Source of the DNA: Silene latifolia
Lineage: Eukaryota; Streptophyta; Magnoliopsida; Caryophyllales; Caryophyllaceae
NCBI RefSeq assembly: GCF_048544455.1
Contig: NC_133536.1
Coordinates: 27,530,152 to 27,594,151, forward strand
DNA length: 64,000 bases
Reading direction: 5' to 3'
Shown: in pieces, positions 1-12,250 of the stretch
Position numbering within the stretch: the stretch's first letter is position 1
Layout of the letters: every line of letters begins with the position of its first letter
The notes under the pieces: generated by a model
Told to the model about the DNA's origin: nothing
What the model saw: only the letters and a program-made list of their open reading frames with translations
The model's database searches: none
Position numbers and translations under genes: made by a program

Positions 1-258
1 GTAGGAAGAAGATTACAATTATCCCTATGATATTATTACGATAATAATCTATTGCTTTTCCATTCATCCAGTCAAATAGTAATTATTTAATTAGATGGTT
101 AGTGTAGGACGGTCTATTTATATAAAAAGTTACTTTATTATTGATAGCAATGAACGGAGGAAGTTTTTTTTCTAGAAAAGGTGTGTCTCACGCTGAATCT
201 CGGCCCCACCTTAATTAAATAAAAAAAATTGTTAATTTTCGTTTTTGCGCCAAATGTT
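1..258. other. Intergenic AT-rich sequence
   Basis: No coding frame with recognisable content. It ends where the left arm of the inverted repeat begins at 259. Confidence 0.5.
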
Positions 259-701
259 AATAAACACGAGACGGGTCTGGCAGATAGACAATCTCTTTCT
301 TTTTCACCGATGTGGGACTCACAAGTGGATTTATACTCCAACACATCCCCTCACTTGTGAGCCCACTTAAAGATCGGTCTGGAGGGACTGGACATCCTCA
401 CAGCCGTCACAGTGCTCACTCGACCCGAGGGACTAGACTTCCTCATGCTGAAACCGGAGGGACTGGACATCCTCACGGCGGGTCGGTGCACATAAAGGCT
501 CAGTTTTAAACACGAGACCCAAGTCTTTTTTTTTTTGCCTTGGGCTCTGATACCATAAGTGAGGATGTCCAGTCCCTCCAGACCGATCTTTAAGTGGGCT
601 CACAAGTGAGGGGATGTGTTGGAGTATAAATCCACTTGTGAGTCCCACATCGGTGAAAAAGAAAGAGATTGTCTATCTGCCAGACCCGTCTCGTGTTTAT
701 T
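259..701. repeat. Perfect 143-bp inverted repeat (fold-back) with 157-bp loop
   Basis: Bases 259-401 and 559-701 are exact reverse complements over 143 bp, compared base by base by eye. The arm contains GTCCCACATCGGTG followed by a pyrimidine/purine-rich stretch, the style of short plant TRIM/LARD LTRs. The 157-bp loop has further copies of a GGGACTGGACATCCTCA-like motif (about 430-446 and 457-475). Sequences matching the usual plant primer-binding site lie at both outer edges of the right arm, pointing away from each other (543-555 minus, 703-715 plus). The family is not identified. Small frames inside are shadows of the repeat. Confidence 0.85.
543..555 (-). other. Primer-binding-site-like sequence (minus)
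   Basis: The minus strand reads TGGTATCAGAGCC, the usual match to the 3' end of initiator tRNA-Met used by plant LTR retroelements. It sits three bases from the right arm of the fold-back. Confidence 0.6.
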
Positions 702-702
702 G

Positions 703-715
703 TGGTATCAGAGCC
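703..715 (+). other. Primer-binding-site-like sequence (plus)
   Basis: TGGTATCAGAGCC lies one base after the end of the right arm. It would be the primer site of an LTR element whose LTR ends near 701. Confidence 0.65.
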
Positions 716-1494
716 TCACGCTCTTGAGGCCTAAATAAATTCCGCTGCCCTGCCGGTGGGTGTTTAACCTAGCCCACCGGCGGGATTTCACAATCAATTT
801 CCAATTACCTGTACTTTTCATATTTCCAATCAAAAAAAAAAAAAAAAAAAAAATTACTCGTATCATTGTTTGCAGCAAAGGTTTCCAAGGATTTAAGATC
901 AAGGGAACCACAATTGATCTTCATTCCATGTCAAGCCACCTTATGGTGCACATGCCAATTTGATAATAGCATTGATGTTATCAATCGTGGTTCTAATACT
1001 CCGTATAATTCTTTGCCGTTCAACCTTTAAACGGATGTCTTTTCTGTTATTCAAAATTTTGTCTAAATAGATCTAAAAAACAAAGAAACAATTTCTTTTT
1101 TTCTTTGAAATTTGATTTAAATTCTCTTCTTCAAGGTGGTATTTAATTTGATATATTTGGAGTTCGAAAAGCTCAACGTTCTCCAAATCTTGAAATTAAC
1201 GGATAATTTTCCGTTTTATTGATATTTGTCAGGTTCGATTAGGGTTCCTGCAAATTAACTCTTTTTTTTCGACAAGTCCGAAAAACTTAACGTTCTTGTT
1301 CGAATAAATTTCTAACGAGTCTTAATACTCGTTTATCTTACCAACCTTGCGAAGAAATTAATGAAGATGGAAAAGAGATGAAGATTTTGATTTTCTTGTC
1401 TATTCACGAAGATGAAGAATAGATGACGATTTCTTTTTATGTTTTCTTTGTATTTCTCCAATCGTAAAGTTCGTACATGTACTGCCTTTACGAT
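716..1494. other. Retroelement leader-like, non-coding
   Basis: Sequence downstream of the primer-binding-like site with a poly-A run at 831-852. No gag or pol is visible; it may be the internal region of a non-autonomous element. Confidence 0.35.
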
Positions 1495-1504
1495 TGCGGG
1501 AGGG

Positions 1505-1668
1505 TATTAGGATAATAGGTCCAATATTCGGCCCATTAGGGCGGCTACCGTCTAGGGTTTACAGTATCGTCATCTATTATATATATTATCTATGTATTGT
1601 CATCAAATCAGATCATTCAATAATACAGTTATCATTTATGAATTCCTCCCTTCTCTATAATCTTAACA
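1505..1668 (+). repeat. Possible copia LTR remnant
   Basis: A purine-rich tract (GCGGGAGGG, 1496-1504) is followed by a 164-bp stretch beginning TATTAGGATAATAGG and ending TTAACA, which resembles a polypurine tract plus 3' LTR of a copia element. There is no partner LTR in the window and no clear target duplication. Confidence 0.35.
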
Positions 1669-2051
1669 AATGTTGAAAGATAAATACGTAATTTTACCTT
1701 ATGTTATAGGTATTCCACTAAAATCAAAACTTTTAACCAAATCAAATTATCTGCATCATAAAAAAAAATCAAATTATCAGTGAATACAATACGTCACTTC
1801 TTCCCTTCATCACAAAACTCCTCCGTTCATCCCTTCATCACAAAACTTCTACTTGGTCCCAAAATTTAATTCGGTTGTTCTATTACCAATTGATTGATTG
1901 AATTCATTTTGCTCCGAGTATTAAATCCAATTGGAGTGTTCACAATCTTCTCTTTCAATCGTCTCATTCAGCTTGTGTTCACGATCTTTGTCGAAAATCA
2001 CCACCTTCAATTGCGAAGTTGTCGCCGGTTTGTTTGTTTTTTTCACTACTA

Positions 2052-3070
2052 CTCCCCCCGTCTTAGTTATTTGTTTACCTTTTACTCGCTTCATCTCAAT
2101 CATTTGTTTACATATGCTAAAAATACTCTTTACAAAGAACACAAAACGTAAATAAATGAACCGGCCTGCTAAAGATCGTCGACACATTACTAATTATCAT
2201 CGATAATTTGTAATGACTTTCCTAATCTACCCCTCACTCTAAAGCTCCATATGTTAACATTTTTTTCAAGTACGACATTTCCGTCACCACCGCTTCAATT
2301 CCGTCAACAAATTCAAGAAATCGACGACAAGTAATCTAAACTAGTTAAGTTTTAAAAATTTTGTAATTAGTTAGTAGATTTAGGTAGTTTAGAATAGAAT
2401 CGTTATTGTTAGAACGGATTATAGATTACCGCACCAAAATTAATCTAAGACAGAAAATGATTTTTTTTTTCAAAAAAAAAAAAAAAAATTCCGGTCCAGA
2501 CCAAGGTCTGGACAAAGAAATTTTTCGTCCAGACCAAAAATATTTTCTCCGGATTTTTTTTTATTTTTATAAAAAAAAGAAAAAGAAAAAATCTCCCGGA
2601 CGAAAAACAATTTCGTCTAGACCTAGGTCTGGACGAAGAAATTTTCCGTCTGCACGAAATTTTTTTTCGTCTAGACCTACGTCTGGACAAAAAATTTTTT
2701 CATCTAGGCCTTTTTTCAACATATATATTTTTTTAAAAAAAAATTATTAATTTCCGTCTTAAATTAGTTTTGGGTGCGTGGATCGATAATCGCTAATCCG
2801 TTCGTCAAATCATAAACTTGAAACGTAAACATATCTCTTGAACATCGTTATTATCTTGATCGTTGTTACCGTCATTAGTCGATATGTTTGAAACCGTTTT
2901 AATTGAAAAGTTCGTAAACTAAATTACGATTTTTTTTTCCAAAAATCATCTTTTTTGTTTTAGAAAGATTAGAAAGAGAGACAAATGGGGGTTAATGGGG
3001 GGCAATATTGGAAAGATGTGTTAATTGTCAACGATCTTTAGCACGACCCTAAATGAATGAGACGAGTGAG
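2052..3070. mobile_element. Stowaway-like (Tc1/Mariner-type) element, about 1.0 kb
   Basis: The ends are imperfect inverted repeats: CTCCCCCCGTCTTAGTTATT at 2052 and, read from the other end, CTCACTCGTCTCATTCATTT at 3070. Both are flanked by TA (2050-2051, 3071-3072), the Stowaway target duplication. A second block, GCTAAAGATCGT, also matches between the two ends. There is no transposase frame, so it is non-autonomous. The interior holds the GTCCAGACC palindromes. Confidence 0.7.
2495..2710. repeat. Degenerate GTCCAGACC/GGTCTGGAC palindrome cluster
   Basis: About four copies of a 20-22 bp palindrome such as GTCCAGACC-N2-GGTCTGGAC at 2495, 2612 and 2668, with half-copies at 2527 and 2701. They are separated by A/T-rich tracts. 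The open frames across it are low-complexity artefacts. Confidence 0.65.
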
Positions 3071-4051
3071 TACTAATTTGCTCTCTGTCCAGTTTATACT
3101 TAATGATGATTTAGATTGCATTTTCTACATTTCGAATTTTATGGAATCGTTAATTTGTTGTACTGTTAGTATGTTCTTTGCTTGATCGATCGAGTTCATA
3201 TAAACTATTATCATATTAAATATATGATTTGTATAGATATTAGTTAATTTGTTGTACTGTTAGTATGTCCTTTGCTCTTAGTTAGCTTAATTCATGCCTT
3301 GTATATAGTTCTGTTGAATTTCGAAAGTTTAAGAAAGTGGGTTGTGCGCCAAATCCTTTGGAAAGGAGAAATTCTCTGTTTGTTGGAGGGTTGGGGTAAA
3401 GGCAGCTAAAGTAAGCTATTCACCGAAACCTCTAAGTTACTAAAGTTAACCGTGTAGAAAAAGCACCCATTTCTGGTGACCCGACTTGCCATAGCATAGT
3501 TATGAATGCAATGTATATAAATGTGCAGTAGCCCAATCCCACTCATTTATACGTTCATGTCCCTCGACCCCTAGTTTTGCTCGGAAATTCAGCCTTTGTT
3601 ACTTATGCTCTTAAACAAATGCTTGTTAAACTGATTGAGAGCAACAAATTGAGCTTTTGTTGAACAGCCTGTAGACAATTTTAATTCATTGAAAATATTG
3701 ATTCAATTCATAAGAAATACCACTGACTAATTTGTTAAACTCTGCCATTTCCGGTTTTCATCTCATCAATGACGTCTGAATCAATTCATACATTGCCATT
3801 AGTCAGTACCATTGAAATATGAATTGATTCAGTTTAAAATACCACTGATTAATTGCTCTGAATCAGTTCAACTTAAATTGAGTCAGTACTACTGATTAAT
3901 GTTGTTGAGTCAGTAAAATAGAAATAAGTGATGAACAGCTACAATATGTATCAAATATGAATGAAAATACCTTAGTCTACAGGCTACATTAATTAGCTTC
4001 AAAATTTTAAAATTAGAATGAATGAAGATATTATATTAACCAAACTACTGC
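3071..4051. other. Non-coding, upstream of the FAR1-like pseudogene
   Basis: AT-rich sequence without a supported gene. A motif of the ATTGATTCAGT type recurs several times between about 3700 and 3920. Confidence 0.4.
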
Positions 4052-6530
4052 TTGAATACACATCTCCTCTTGAGGTTTTGTAGGCATCATCAAAGCCAAA
4101 ACAACAATCTGTCTTTGTTCAACTTCAACAATCCGTTTTTGTTAACGTCAGGTATGGACAATCAAAGTGGCACTAATATTGACAAGATACATAATGAAAG
4201 GATCGAGACAAAATCTTCTTCAGGGGATGATAATGATGGGGAGTATTATTTTGATGATATTGGTCTATCTGATGATGAGGAACTTATACCAGGAAGCGAT
4301 TCAAGTATTTTAGAAGAGTGTGTGAAGGAGAATGGTGAAGAAGATAATTTTTATAACTCTGATAAAGAAGTTGATGATGAGAATGAACATTCTGTTATAG
4401 AAATAGAGGTGGCAGCGCCAAAAGATGGCATGAAGTTTGACACACTTGAAGATTTAGACAAACACCTCAGTGACTATGCTAAACAATGTGCCTTTTCTGT
4501 TCGATTAAGGAATGTGAAGCCGGCCCGAAATACAAATAAGCCACCTAAGCACATTTTATGGGTTTGCCATAAGGGTAGACAACAATCGAGTAGGTCGAAA
4601 AATAAAGTGAAATTAAACCTAGACCTTCTTAAACGATAAATTGGGGCGCAAATTTCACGCGAATGAAGGAGTCTGAGGGTCAATGGATGTATACGAGTGT
4701 CAACTTGGATCATAATCATCCCCTTAAGCCCGAAGATATCAGATATTTACGAGCTTATAGAAAAGTGCCAAAAGAAGTTGAGAGGAGAATCATGATAAAC
4801 GATGAGGCTGGTATAAGGCCTTCTAAAACCTATTTGGCCGAGGCGGTGAAAAGTCATGGCTTTCAAAATCTTCCCTTCCTAGAGAGAGACATGTGAAACC
4901 TCCTACAAAAGAAGAGATAGGAGAAATTAGCTGGACTAGATTCTGTAGCTTTGTATAATTATTTCATGAAATCCATGAAGGAATCAAATAACTTTTTTTT
5001 TTTTCGCGATGGACTTGGAGTGTGATGGTCGTATCCATAATGTAATGTGGGTGGATGCTAGGAGTAGAGCAGCATACAAAGATTTCAGTGATTCCGTCAG
5101 TTTCAATAGTACATATTTGAAAAATAAGTACGAGATGCCATTTGCTCCTTTTATAGGTATTAGTCATCACGGACAAACAATATTTTTGGGTTATGCACTA
5201 CTATCTAAAGAGGATATTGAAACCTATAGGTGGTTATTGAAGACATGGGTAGATTGCATGGGTGGTGTGGCACCTAAAGCTATAATCACTTATCAGAGTA
5301 GTGTTCCTATAACAAAAGCAATTAAGTTGAAAATGCCGAATACTAGACATCGGTGGTGTCTTTGGCATATTATGGAGAAACAAAACAAAAAGTTCAAGAG
5401 TTACAAATACTTCCACGAGAGTAAAAGGGATATGCCGAGGTGTGTTTATGACTCAATGAGCGTTGATGAGTTTAAAGTGAGTTGGAAGGAGTTTGTTGAC
5501 CTCTATGAATTGAAAAATAATGACTGGTTGTATACTTTGTACAAAGATAGACATCGTTGGGTTCCCACTTTTCTAACTGATTGTTTTTGGGCACGTATGT
5601 CAACTACACAGAGAAATGAGAGTGTAAATGCTTTTTTTTAAGAGTTACGTTAATAGTAAGACATCATTAAAAGATTTTGTGCTTAAATATGATCTTGCCC
5701 TCGGTGCAAAATGTGACAAGGAAAGACTGGCAAAGCACCAGTCAAGGAACACAAGGTACCAGATTGTTACTAAATTTGCTGTCGAAATATTTTTTTCAAC
5801 CAGTCTACACACACTATGCATTCCAAAAGGTGATGGATGAGGTAAGAGGTTGCGTGTATACTACTCCTAGTATCCATACAGATGAAGAAGATTTCAGAGA
5901 GTTCAAGGTGGAAGACACTCGTGAATTTGGTGATTTGCCGATAAAGAAGAGGGTAAGTTACAGAAGGGCACAAATGAAGTATATTGTAGTTGTAAGCTTT
6001 TTGAATAACGAGGCATCATGTGTCAGCATTCTCTAAAAATTCTGTATGATACAAGGGTCCAACAAATTCCAAACTCCTATATTGTTAATCGATGGAGGAA
6101 GGATATTGATAGACCTTACATGAGAGTTAAAGTTCATTATTATGATCCGGTGAAAAGTGAGTGTGTTATGAGGTATCAAAAGATGCAAAAGGAATTTGAA
6201 AAACTTGTCATTAAAGCAATGAATTATGCTGGTGACTTCGATATTGTACTGACTGGTATTACGACTCTTAGTCAAAATCTTACAACACAGAATGACATTG
6301 CTAATGAAGGTAGAATGTCATCTGAACAAGTCAACCAAAATGAAGATCAACGAGGTATCATATTTTTCATGGATAATTCAGATGGATCTCAGACTAAGGT
6401 TGCATTACAAAACCCGAATCAAGTGAAAGATGTCGGAAGACCAAGAATAACAGTTAGACAAAAGCAGACCGTTGTCTCAAGGAAAAAAATCACAGAGGAC
6501 AAACTTGCAAAACAAAACCTCTCAGGTTAG
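4052..6530 (+). pseudogene. FAR1/FRS-like (MULE transposase-derived) pseudogene
   Basis: Successive frames in register with a FAR1-related protein: an acidic N-terminus and the start of a FAR1 DNA-binding domain (4052-4639), the rest of that domain with the VNLDHNHPL signature (4663-4896), the MULE transposase core with MPFAPFIGISHHGQ and HRWCLWHI (5009-5641), then the region around a SWIM zinc finger (5677-6036) and a C-terminus with IVNRWRKDIDR (6018-6530). FAR1-type proteins are domesticated Mutator transposases, or the transposases themselves. Frames change at about 4640, 4900-5009, 5635-5680 and 6030, so no continuous protein is made. Two usual catalytic Asp positions are altered: FDTTY is FNSTY, and the TDQD block reads TYQSS. 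The SWIM cysteine pair is also eroded. A dead copy is the best reading; unrecognised introns could explain some breaks but not the catalytic changes. Confidence 0.8.
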
Positions 6531-6839
6531 CATAACTAGTATTTGTCGTATAATGAAGTTTTGTAGTACTGTCCTCAATGATGCTTCTTGGAGAGTACAA
6601 TTGCAGGAGTGAGTAGTATTGATGCACAATTTAAGACGCTAAATTAATTTCTTAATTAAGTAGGACTGTACTGGAGTTGCTTTGCCAAGAAAATTTCCTG
6701 GACTGATGTGTTTCTTTTTCCTGTTAATAACAGTAGGGGTAGTTAGTATGTTGGGTTTTGTTTTACTACTTGCATTTTCATGTTCTCCTTATTGCTTTTG
6801 ATTTCCATTGTTTCGCCAAAAAATTGAACAGGAAAACAT

Positions 6840-7024
6840 TCCAAAGAAGAGGAAAAATAGAAATACTTACAACTACACAAGTTGAAATGGCCTCGGATGA
6901 AGATGATTTATTTCCAGGGCCAACTACGAGTGTTGCTAATTGTGGACCAAGAACTCCCTTATCAGATGCTATATATCATCCCGGTGAATATACAAGGATG
7001 TTGGTGAGAAAATACTCACCCTAG
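6840..7024 (+). pseudogene. Possible 3' exon of the FAR1-like gene
   Basis: A short frame beginning after a TTGAACAG acceptor-like sequence encodes a basic stretch (KTFQRRGKIE) followed by an acidic MASDEDDLFPGP segment, ending at 7024. It follows a GT at the end of the previous frame (about 6526-6530). FAR1-like genes often end in such variable exons. No homology recognised. Confidence 0.3.
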
Positions 7025-8250
7025 TAAAGTTTCAAGTTTTTTAATGTCCAAAAATTAATTAAGCGTTTTAAATTGTGCAACAATATTTTGAACAAAGAGG
7101 ACAATCAAATAACCTTTTGAATGAAAAATTAAGTAGATCAAACATGGAGCAGCAGTCATAGTTTGAAAGACCCTCTTGGAACGATTAAGTCAGCAGGCGT
7201 ATTCGTTGAAATACTATTATTTTGTTTGATTTATCTATGACGAACTTATTAGACTCTTTGACAATTTCAAGAAATAATTGGTGAAATAGATTGCTTTAAT
7301 GTATTCAATATCAAATGACATTGTTGATGAAGTTGCTTAAGACATATTTGATGTTTTTCTCCTTACTTTGGAATTGAAAAACTTGGATAGTAGGAGTCAT
7401 TATAGTTATCAGGTCTTCAATCATTTGAGTGGATACTTGTTTGATCTACTTTCCTACTATGACTGCAGTAGTAATTTTGAACATTGTACCCCTCATATAC
7501 TGCAGATCGTGTATCTTTCTGATTCCTTTGAGCTTCCAATATTTCATTCTAGTTATGTCGATTGTTTGGTCTATATAGCTCATGCTGCAGATGTAGTCTT
7601 CAAAAGCTTGAAAATTACGGGTCTTATTCCGAGTATAAGTCCACTCAACCTGCTGTTGTATCTGTTGTGCCAGGGGTAGAAATGAATGCTATGGTAACAG
7701 AGATTGTTACTGCTTTTACACCAGGGAATGTAACTGGCCAAGTGCCAGTCAATTGCATCAGTCAGAGGGACAGAAATGTAAGGAAGCTTCTATTGGATAT
7801 GCACAAACACAATCCACCTTGACACCTCAACACATATGCTTGGAGGAGCACATGGATAGCCAGCTACATTGTACCAGAGATCCGTTAGAATAATCATGAG
7901 AGCATCAATTCTTATTTTTGTCATTTACTGCATTTTTGTCATTTTTCCTTAATCTTGTCCTCCAAGGCAATTTAGGCTATATAATCAAGAGGTGATAGTG
8001 GCATACTTCTCATGTCTAAATTTGTGAACAATTCTATGAGCATATTCAGTGTATTTGGAACCTAGGTGATCTTTTATTATCAAAGTTCCACCCTTGCAAC
8101 CTATCAATAATATTGAACTTGCTTTCTTCTATCAATCTTCTTTGATTTCCCTATAATTGCATTCTTATTGTATTTATTAAGCTGTATCACAATCCTCTCG
8201 TGAAACAAAAGAAACTAAGCGATAATCTTTGATGAAATTGCATTTGCAGG
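7025..8250. other. Non-coding or eroded gene tail
   Basis: Contains a 7562-7822 frame preceded by a CTGCAG acceptor-like site, with a C-terminus ending MHKHNPP. I cannot link it to a known family or splice it cleanly to upstream exons. Confidence 0.3.
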
Positions 8251-8306
8251 TTCGACATTCAAATGCACACAGTAGCATATGATCTGCTACTTTTGAATCA
8301 GAAACC

Positions 8307-9667
8307 TGTTGGAACTATGCCCCAGAGCAATCGTTATGAAACGTTTTGAACGAATTTCATACAGTATAATTATTAATGGAGATTAATAATTAGATGACAT
8401 TTTCTTATTATCTTATTTAAAGTGTTAATACGATGATAAATCCTTGATTAAACTGGTATACTTGACATCATAATGGAGATTATGATAATGAGAGTTGAGT
8501 ATTATAGAGTTTAGTCTAAAAGTGTTCTTGGTCGTTGGATCATCAGAACGGGATTATGATCATCCGGATAGACCAATATATTGATAATGTTACTCATAGG
8601 ATGAGTATTAATGGATCTCATTCATTAAGTTATAATATAGATAATGCATATAGAGATATGATTATTGAACTGACCAACAGTGAGATTTCCCAAATGGTTA
8701 TTATTACCTATGCATTGTCAATGTGGAAATTCTCTTAAGGAGTAATTGTATATTTTATCCTTTGACCTGAGATCATCATTGTAGTTAATAGACTACTTAT
8801 TGTACTTATATACCGGACACCTAGTGTGTAAAAATTCTAGTTGAATGGTCATTGGGTATAATTAAGTACCTATGTAATTAGTGGTGAGTCAAGATGGAAT
8901 CCGTCAGCTCAAGGTAATGAGTTTGAACTCTATGTTGTCATTAATCTTATTGGTCATATCAAAACCTTGGCCAGGGTAGATGAATGATTTAAGAAAGGAG
9001 TTTCTTAAAGTCATTCCCGACCAATAATGATCGACATATAACATAATGGTTGTCTAGTGGGGTTTGACAGTCAAACCATACCCTAGGATGATCCGGAGTT
9101 GGAACGACGGAGGGAAATAAATACAGTATCCTTTACCAGGTTCGAGTACAATGAATATTGGTATTCACGCTATCCGGCCGTCGGGGAGTGTTGTTAGACG
9201 CCAACCTCGATTAATAGTTAATGAGATTAATTATTACCGGTTTAGCGATGAACCTATGTGGTCACACACTTACGGTGTGATATTTAACGTTTAAGTTTAT
9301 TTAATTTATTATGAGATAATTATTTAAATAATCTCGATGACATATTTTTATATTGTCCGCTAACACGGAAATATAGTTAATATCGGATAAATGTGTGTAT
9401 GAGAGCCCGAGACGTGATTGGCTATGAGGGCCACGTACACGCATATCACTTGGCAAATTGGAATTGTTAGCATGCCATGCTTTTGTACGTGTCATATCAC
9501 ATATGGATAGTCATCCCTTAAGTGTTAAGGAAATGACTCACTTCATCAATCTTGTATGTTTGTGCCTTGATGCCCAAGCATTCGGTTACTATAAATAGCC
9601 ATCGTTTGGTGAGAATTTTATTAGATAAGATAAGAAGGATATATAAAAGTATCCCTCTCTAATACAT
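8307..9667 (+). repeat. Copia 5' LTR, first segment
   Basis: Nearly identical to 32220-33580, with scattered substitutions only. It ends at the MULE target duplication CTAATACAT (9659-9667). The remaining LTR segments are 16016-16193 and 27016-27081. Confidence 0.9.
9590..9597 (+). promoter_or_regulatory. TATA box of the copia 5' LTR
   Basis: TATAAATA in the 3' part of the LTR; the same motif is at 33503-33510 in the 3' LTR. It is the likely U3 promoter of the copia RNA. In this copy the downstream LTR is separated by the MULE insertion. Confidence 0.6.
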
Positions 9668-9733
9668 CAATTAGTCTCCCTTGTGACGGACGCTATCTGT
9701 CACAAGGTGAAGACGGGCCAAATCAATACCATA
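9668..9733 (+). repeat. Left terminal inverted repeat of the MULE
   Basis: Pairs with 15941-16006. It contains its own small palindrome, TTGTGACGGA ... TCTGTCACAA, so each end can also fold on itself. Confidence 0.8.
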
Positions 9734-10689
9734 TTAGCTAATATGGATACTAGTGGGGTATGTGTAGGTATTATTATATTCATAGGGTTCTTGGAAAAAG
9801 CAAAAAAAAAAAAAAAAAATTGGGGAGCTCCCAATATTACGTCTGTGAATAATTGTACTACACTATACCTCACCCTCTCTCCTGACTTTCTCATCATTCA
9901 TCACTCTCTCAATTTTTTATTCATTAGCATATTCATCACTCTCTAGATTTTAATCTCCATTTTTAAAACCCAAATAAATTCTTCTCTCTAAAAACACCAT
10001 TTTCATCTCCATCAAGATCTTCATCAAAAATAAGGTGGTAACATTTCTATCATAATCTTCATCTTTTACCTTCCTCAAGACAATGGTTAAAAAAATGGCT
10101 AAAAAAACACATCCAAAGAAGCTTGGAAAAAAACAATCGAAGGTAAAAAGTTGATTATTGTGTTGAATTTTTTTTAATTATGCAAAAAGTTTAAATATCT
10201 ATGTCATTTTTTACTCAAAGTTGATAATTTTATTGGGTTTTTGTTTGATTTATGTTAAAAAAAACTTAAATCTTTTGTATTTTGATTTGTAGATCTAAGG
10301 TTGTTGATAAAAAAAATGAAGATTTTATCCAAATCAGAGAGATTTGGAGTTATAATCATTGTTCACAGCATCATTTGTAAAAAATTCACATTGGTTTAAT
10401 TATTAATTTTTTTGGTGTACTAATTTTTTGTTTTATTTGTAAAAAATTCTTAGCTTCAAGATCTGAGTTTTATTTGTAAAATATTTTAGCAATTTTTGTT
10501 GGTTAATGTAGTAGCGCTTAACCACCTTAGATCTGAGTTTCAAGATTTATTTATGGTGTACTACTAATGCATTTTTCTTGTTATGTAGTAGCGCTTAACG
10601 CCGTCATTAGCTACTGGAACGAAAAAGAAGAGCAAGAGACTGATATGCGTGGAAGAGGTATGAGTGTAATTTGGAATATATTTTTGTCA

Positions 10690-12250
10690 TAACCTGAGAA
10701 AAAATGTAACCACCTTAGTGTTGATAATATGACCACATTTGTGAGAAATGTACCTACGTTTGAGTGTGTTGTTATTTATATTTATGTTTGTTTGGGTTTC
10801 AAATGAATCTTAACACGTTAACATAAATGACCAAACATGGTGACATATACGTGTGTTGAAAATGTGACCAAATTAGCTGAAAAATGTACATATGTTTAAG
10901 TATGTTGCTCATTATATAAATGTTTATTAGGGTTTAAAATAAATCCTAACATGATAACATAAATGAGTAAACATGGTGACATATATGTTAGTGTTGAATA
11001 TGTGACAACCTTAGTGAGAAATGTACCTATGTTTGAGTGTGTTGTAATTTATATTTATGTTTATTTGGGTTTAAAATGAATCTTAATATGTTAACATAAA
11101 TGACTAAATATGGTGACATATGTGTTTGTGTTGAAAATGTGATTACCTTAGCTGAAAAATGTACCTATGTTTAAGTATGTTGCTCATTATATAAATGTCT
11201 ATTAGGGTTTAAAACGAATCTTAACAAGATAACATAAATGAGTAAACATTGTGACATATGTGTTAGTGTTGAACATGTGACCACCTTAGTTGAGAAATGT
11301 ACCTATTTTGAGTGTGTTGTTATTTATGTGTGTGTTTATTTGGGTTTAAAATGAATCTTAACATGTTAACATAAATGACTTAAGATGGTGACATATGTGT
11401 TAGTTTTAAAAATGTGACCACCTTAGTTGATAAATGTATCTATGTTTGAGTGTCTTACTCATTATAGAAATGTTTGTTTCAGTTTAAAATAAATCTTAAC
11501 ATTATAACATAAATGAGTAAACATAGTAATATTTGTGTTAGTGTTGAACATGTGACCACCTTAGTGAAAAAAATGTACCTAGTGATAACACATGTAACCA
11601 TTACACTATATGTTTGTTTAGATTTGAATGAATATTATAGTGATAACATCTAAGAATAAACATGGTGACATATGGTTTGTGTTAAAAATGTGACCATCTT
11701 AGTCTCGAAATGTAACCCTGTTTTAAATATTGTCACATTAATTAGAATGTGAATGAATGTTATAACGACAACATCTACAAATAAACATGGTGACATATGA
11801 TTTGTGTTAAAAATGTTACCACCTTAATATTGAAATGTAACCCTGTTTGGAATGTTGTCATGTTAGTTAGAATGTGTGAACGAATATTATAATGACAACA
11901 TTTATGAATAAACATGATAAAAATGTTACCATCTTTGTCTCGAAATATAACCCTGTTTGAAATGTTGTCATGTTAGTTAGAATGTGTAAATGAATATTAT
12001 AATGACAACATTTATGAATAAACATGGTGACATATGAAAATGTTACCATCTTTGTCTCGAAATGTAACCTTGTATGAAGTGTTGTTGTATTAGTTATAAT
12101 GTGTGAATGGATGTTATCATGGTAACATCTATATAAATAAAAATGACGACAAATGAAAATGGTACCACCTAAGTCTCGAAATATAACCATATTTTAAATG
12201 TTACCATATATTAGTCAGAATGTGTTGACATATATTTTGTTTGAAGGAAA
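10690..12250 (+). repeat. About 137-bp tandem array with dimeric higher-order unit
   Basis: Anchor blocks such as GAAATGTACCTATGTTTGAG recur near 10745, 10879, 11018, 11154, 11291 and 11430, at intervals of about 134-139 bp. Alternate copies are more alike (TTTGAGTGTGTTG versus TTTAAGTATGTTGCTC), giving a dimer of 273-275 bp. Beyond about 11580 the units decay but keep TGGTGACATATG and TGTAACC motifs. Confidence 0.75.

Noticed and set aside
708-963. Overlapping frames with long Phe or Lys runs
   Set aside because: They are read from a 22-bp poly-A tract and have no domain content.
2406-2750. Lys-rich frame on plus and Ser/Arg-rich frame on minus
   Set aside because: Low-complexity readings of A/T runs and the GTCCAGACC palindromes within a MITE.
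8535-8738. 67-codon frame repeated exactly at 32448-32651
   Set aside because: Identity is explained by the copia LTR pair; no protein family and no start context.
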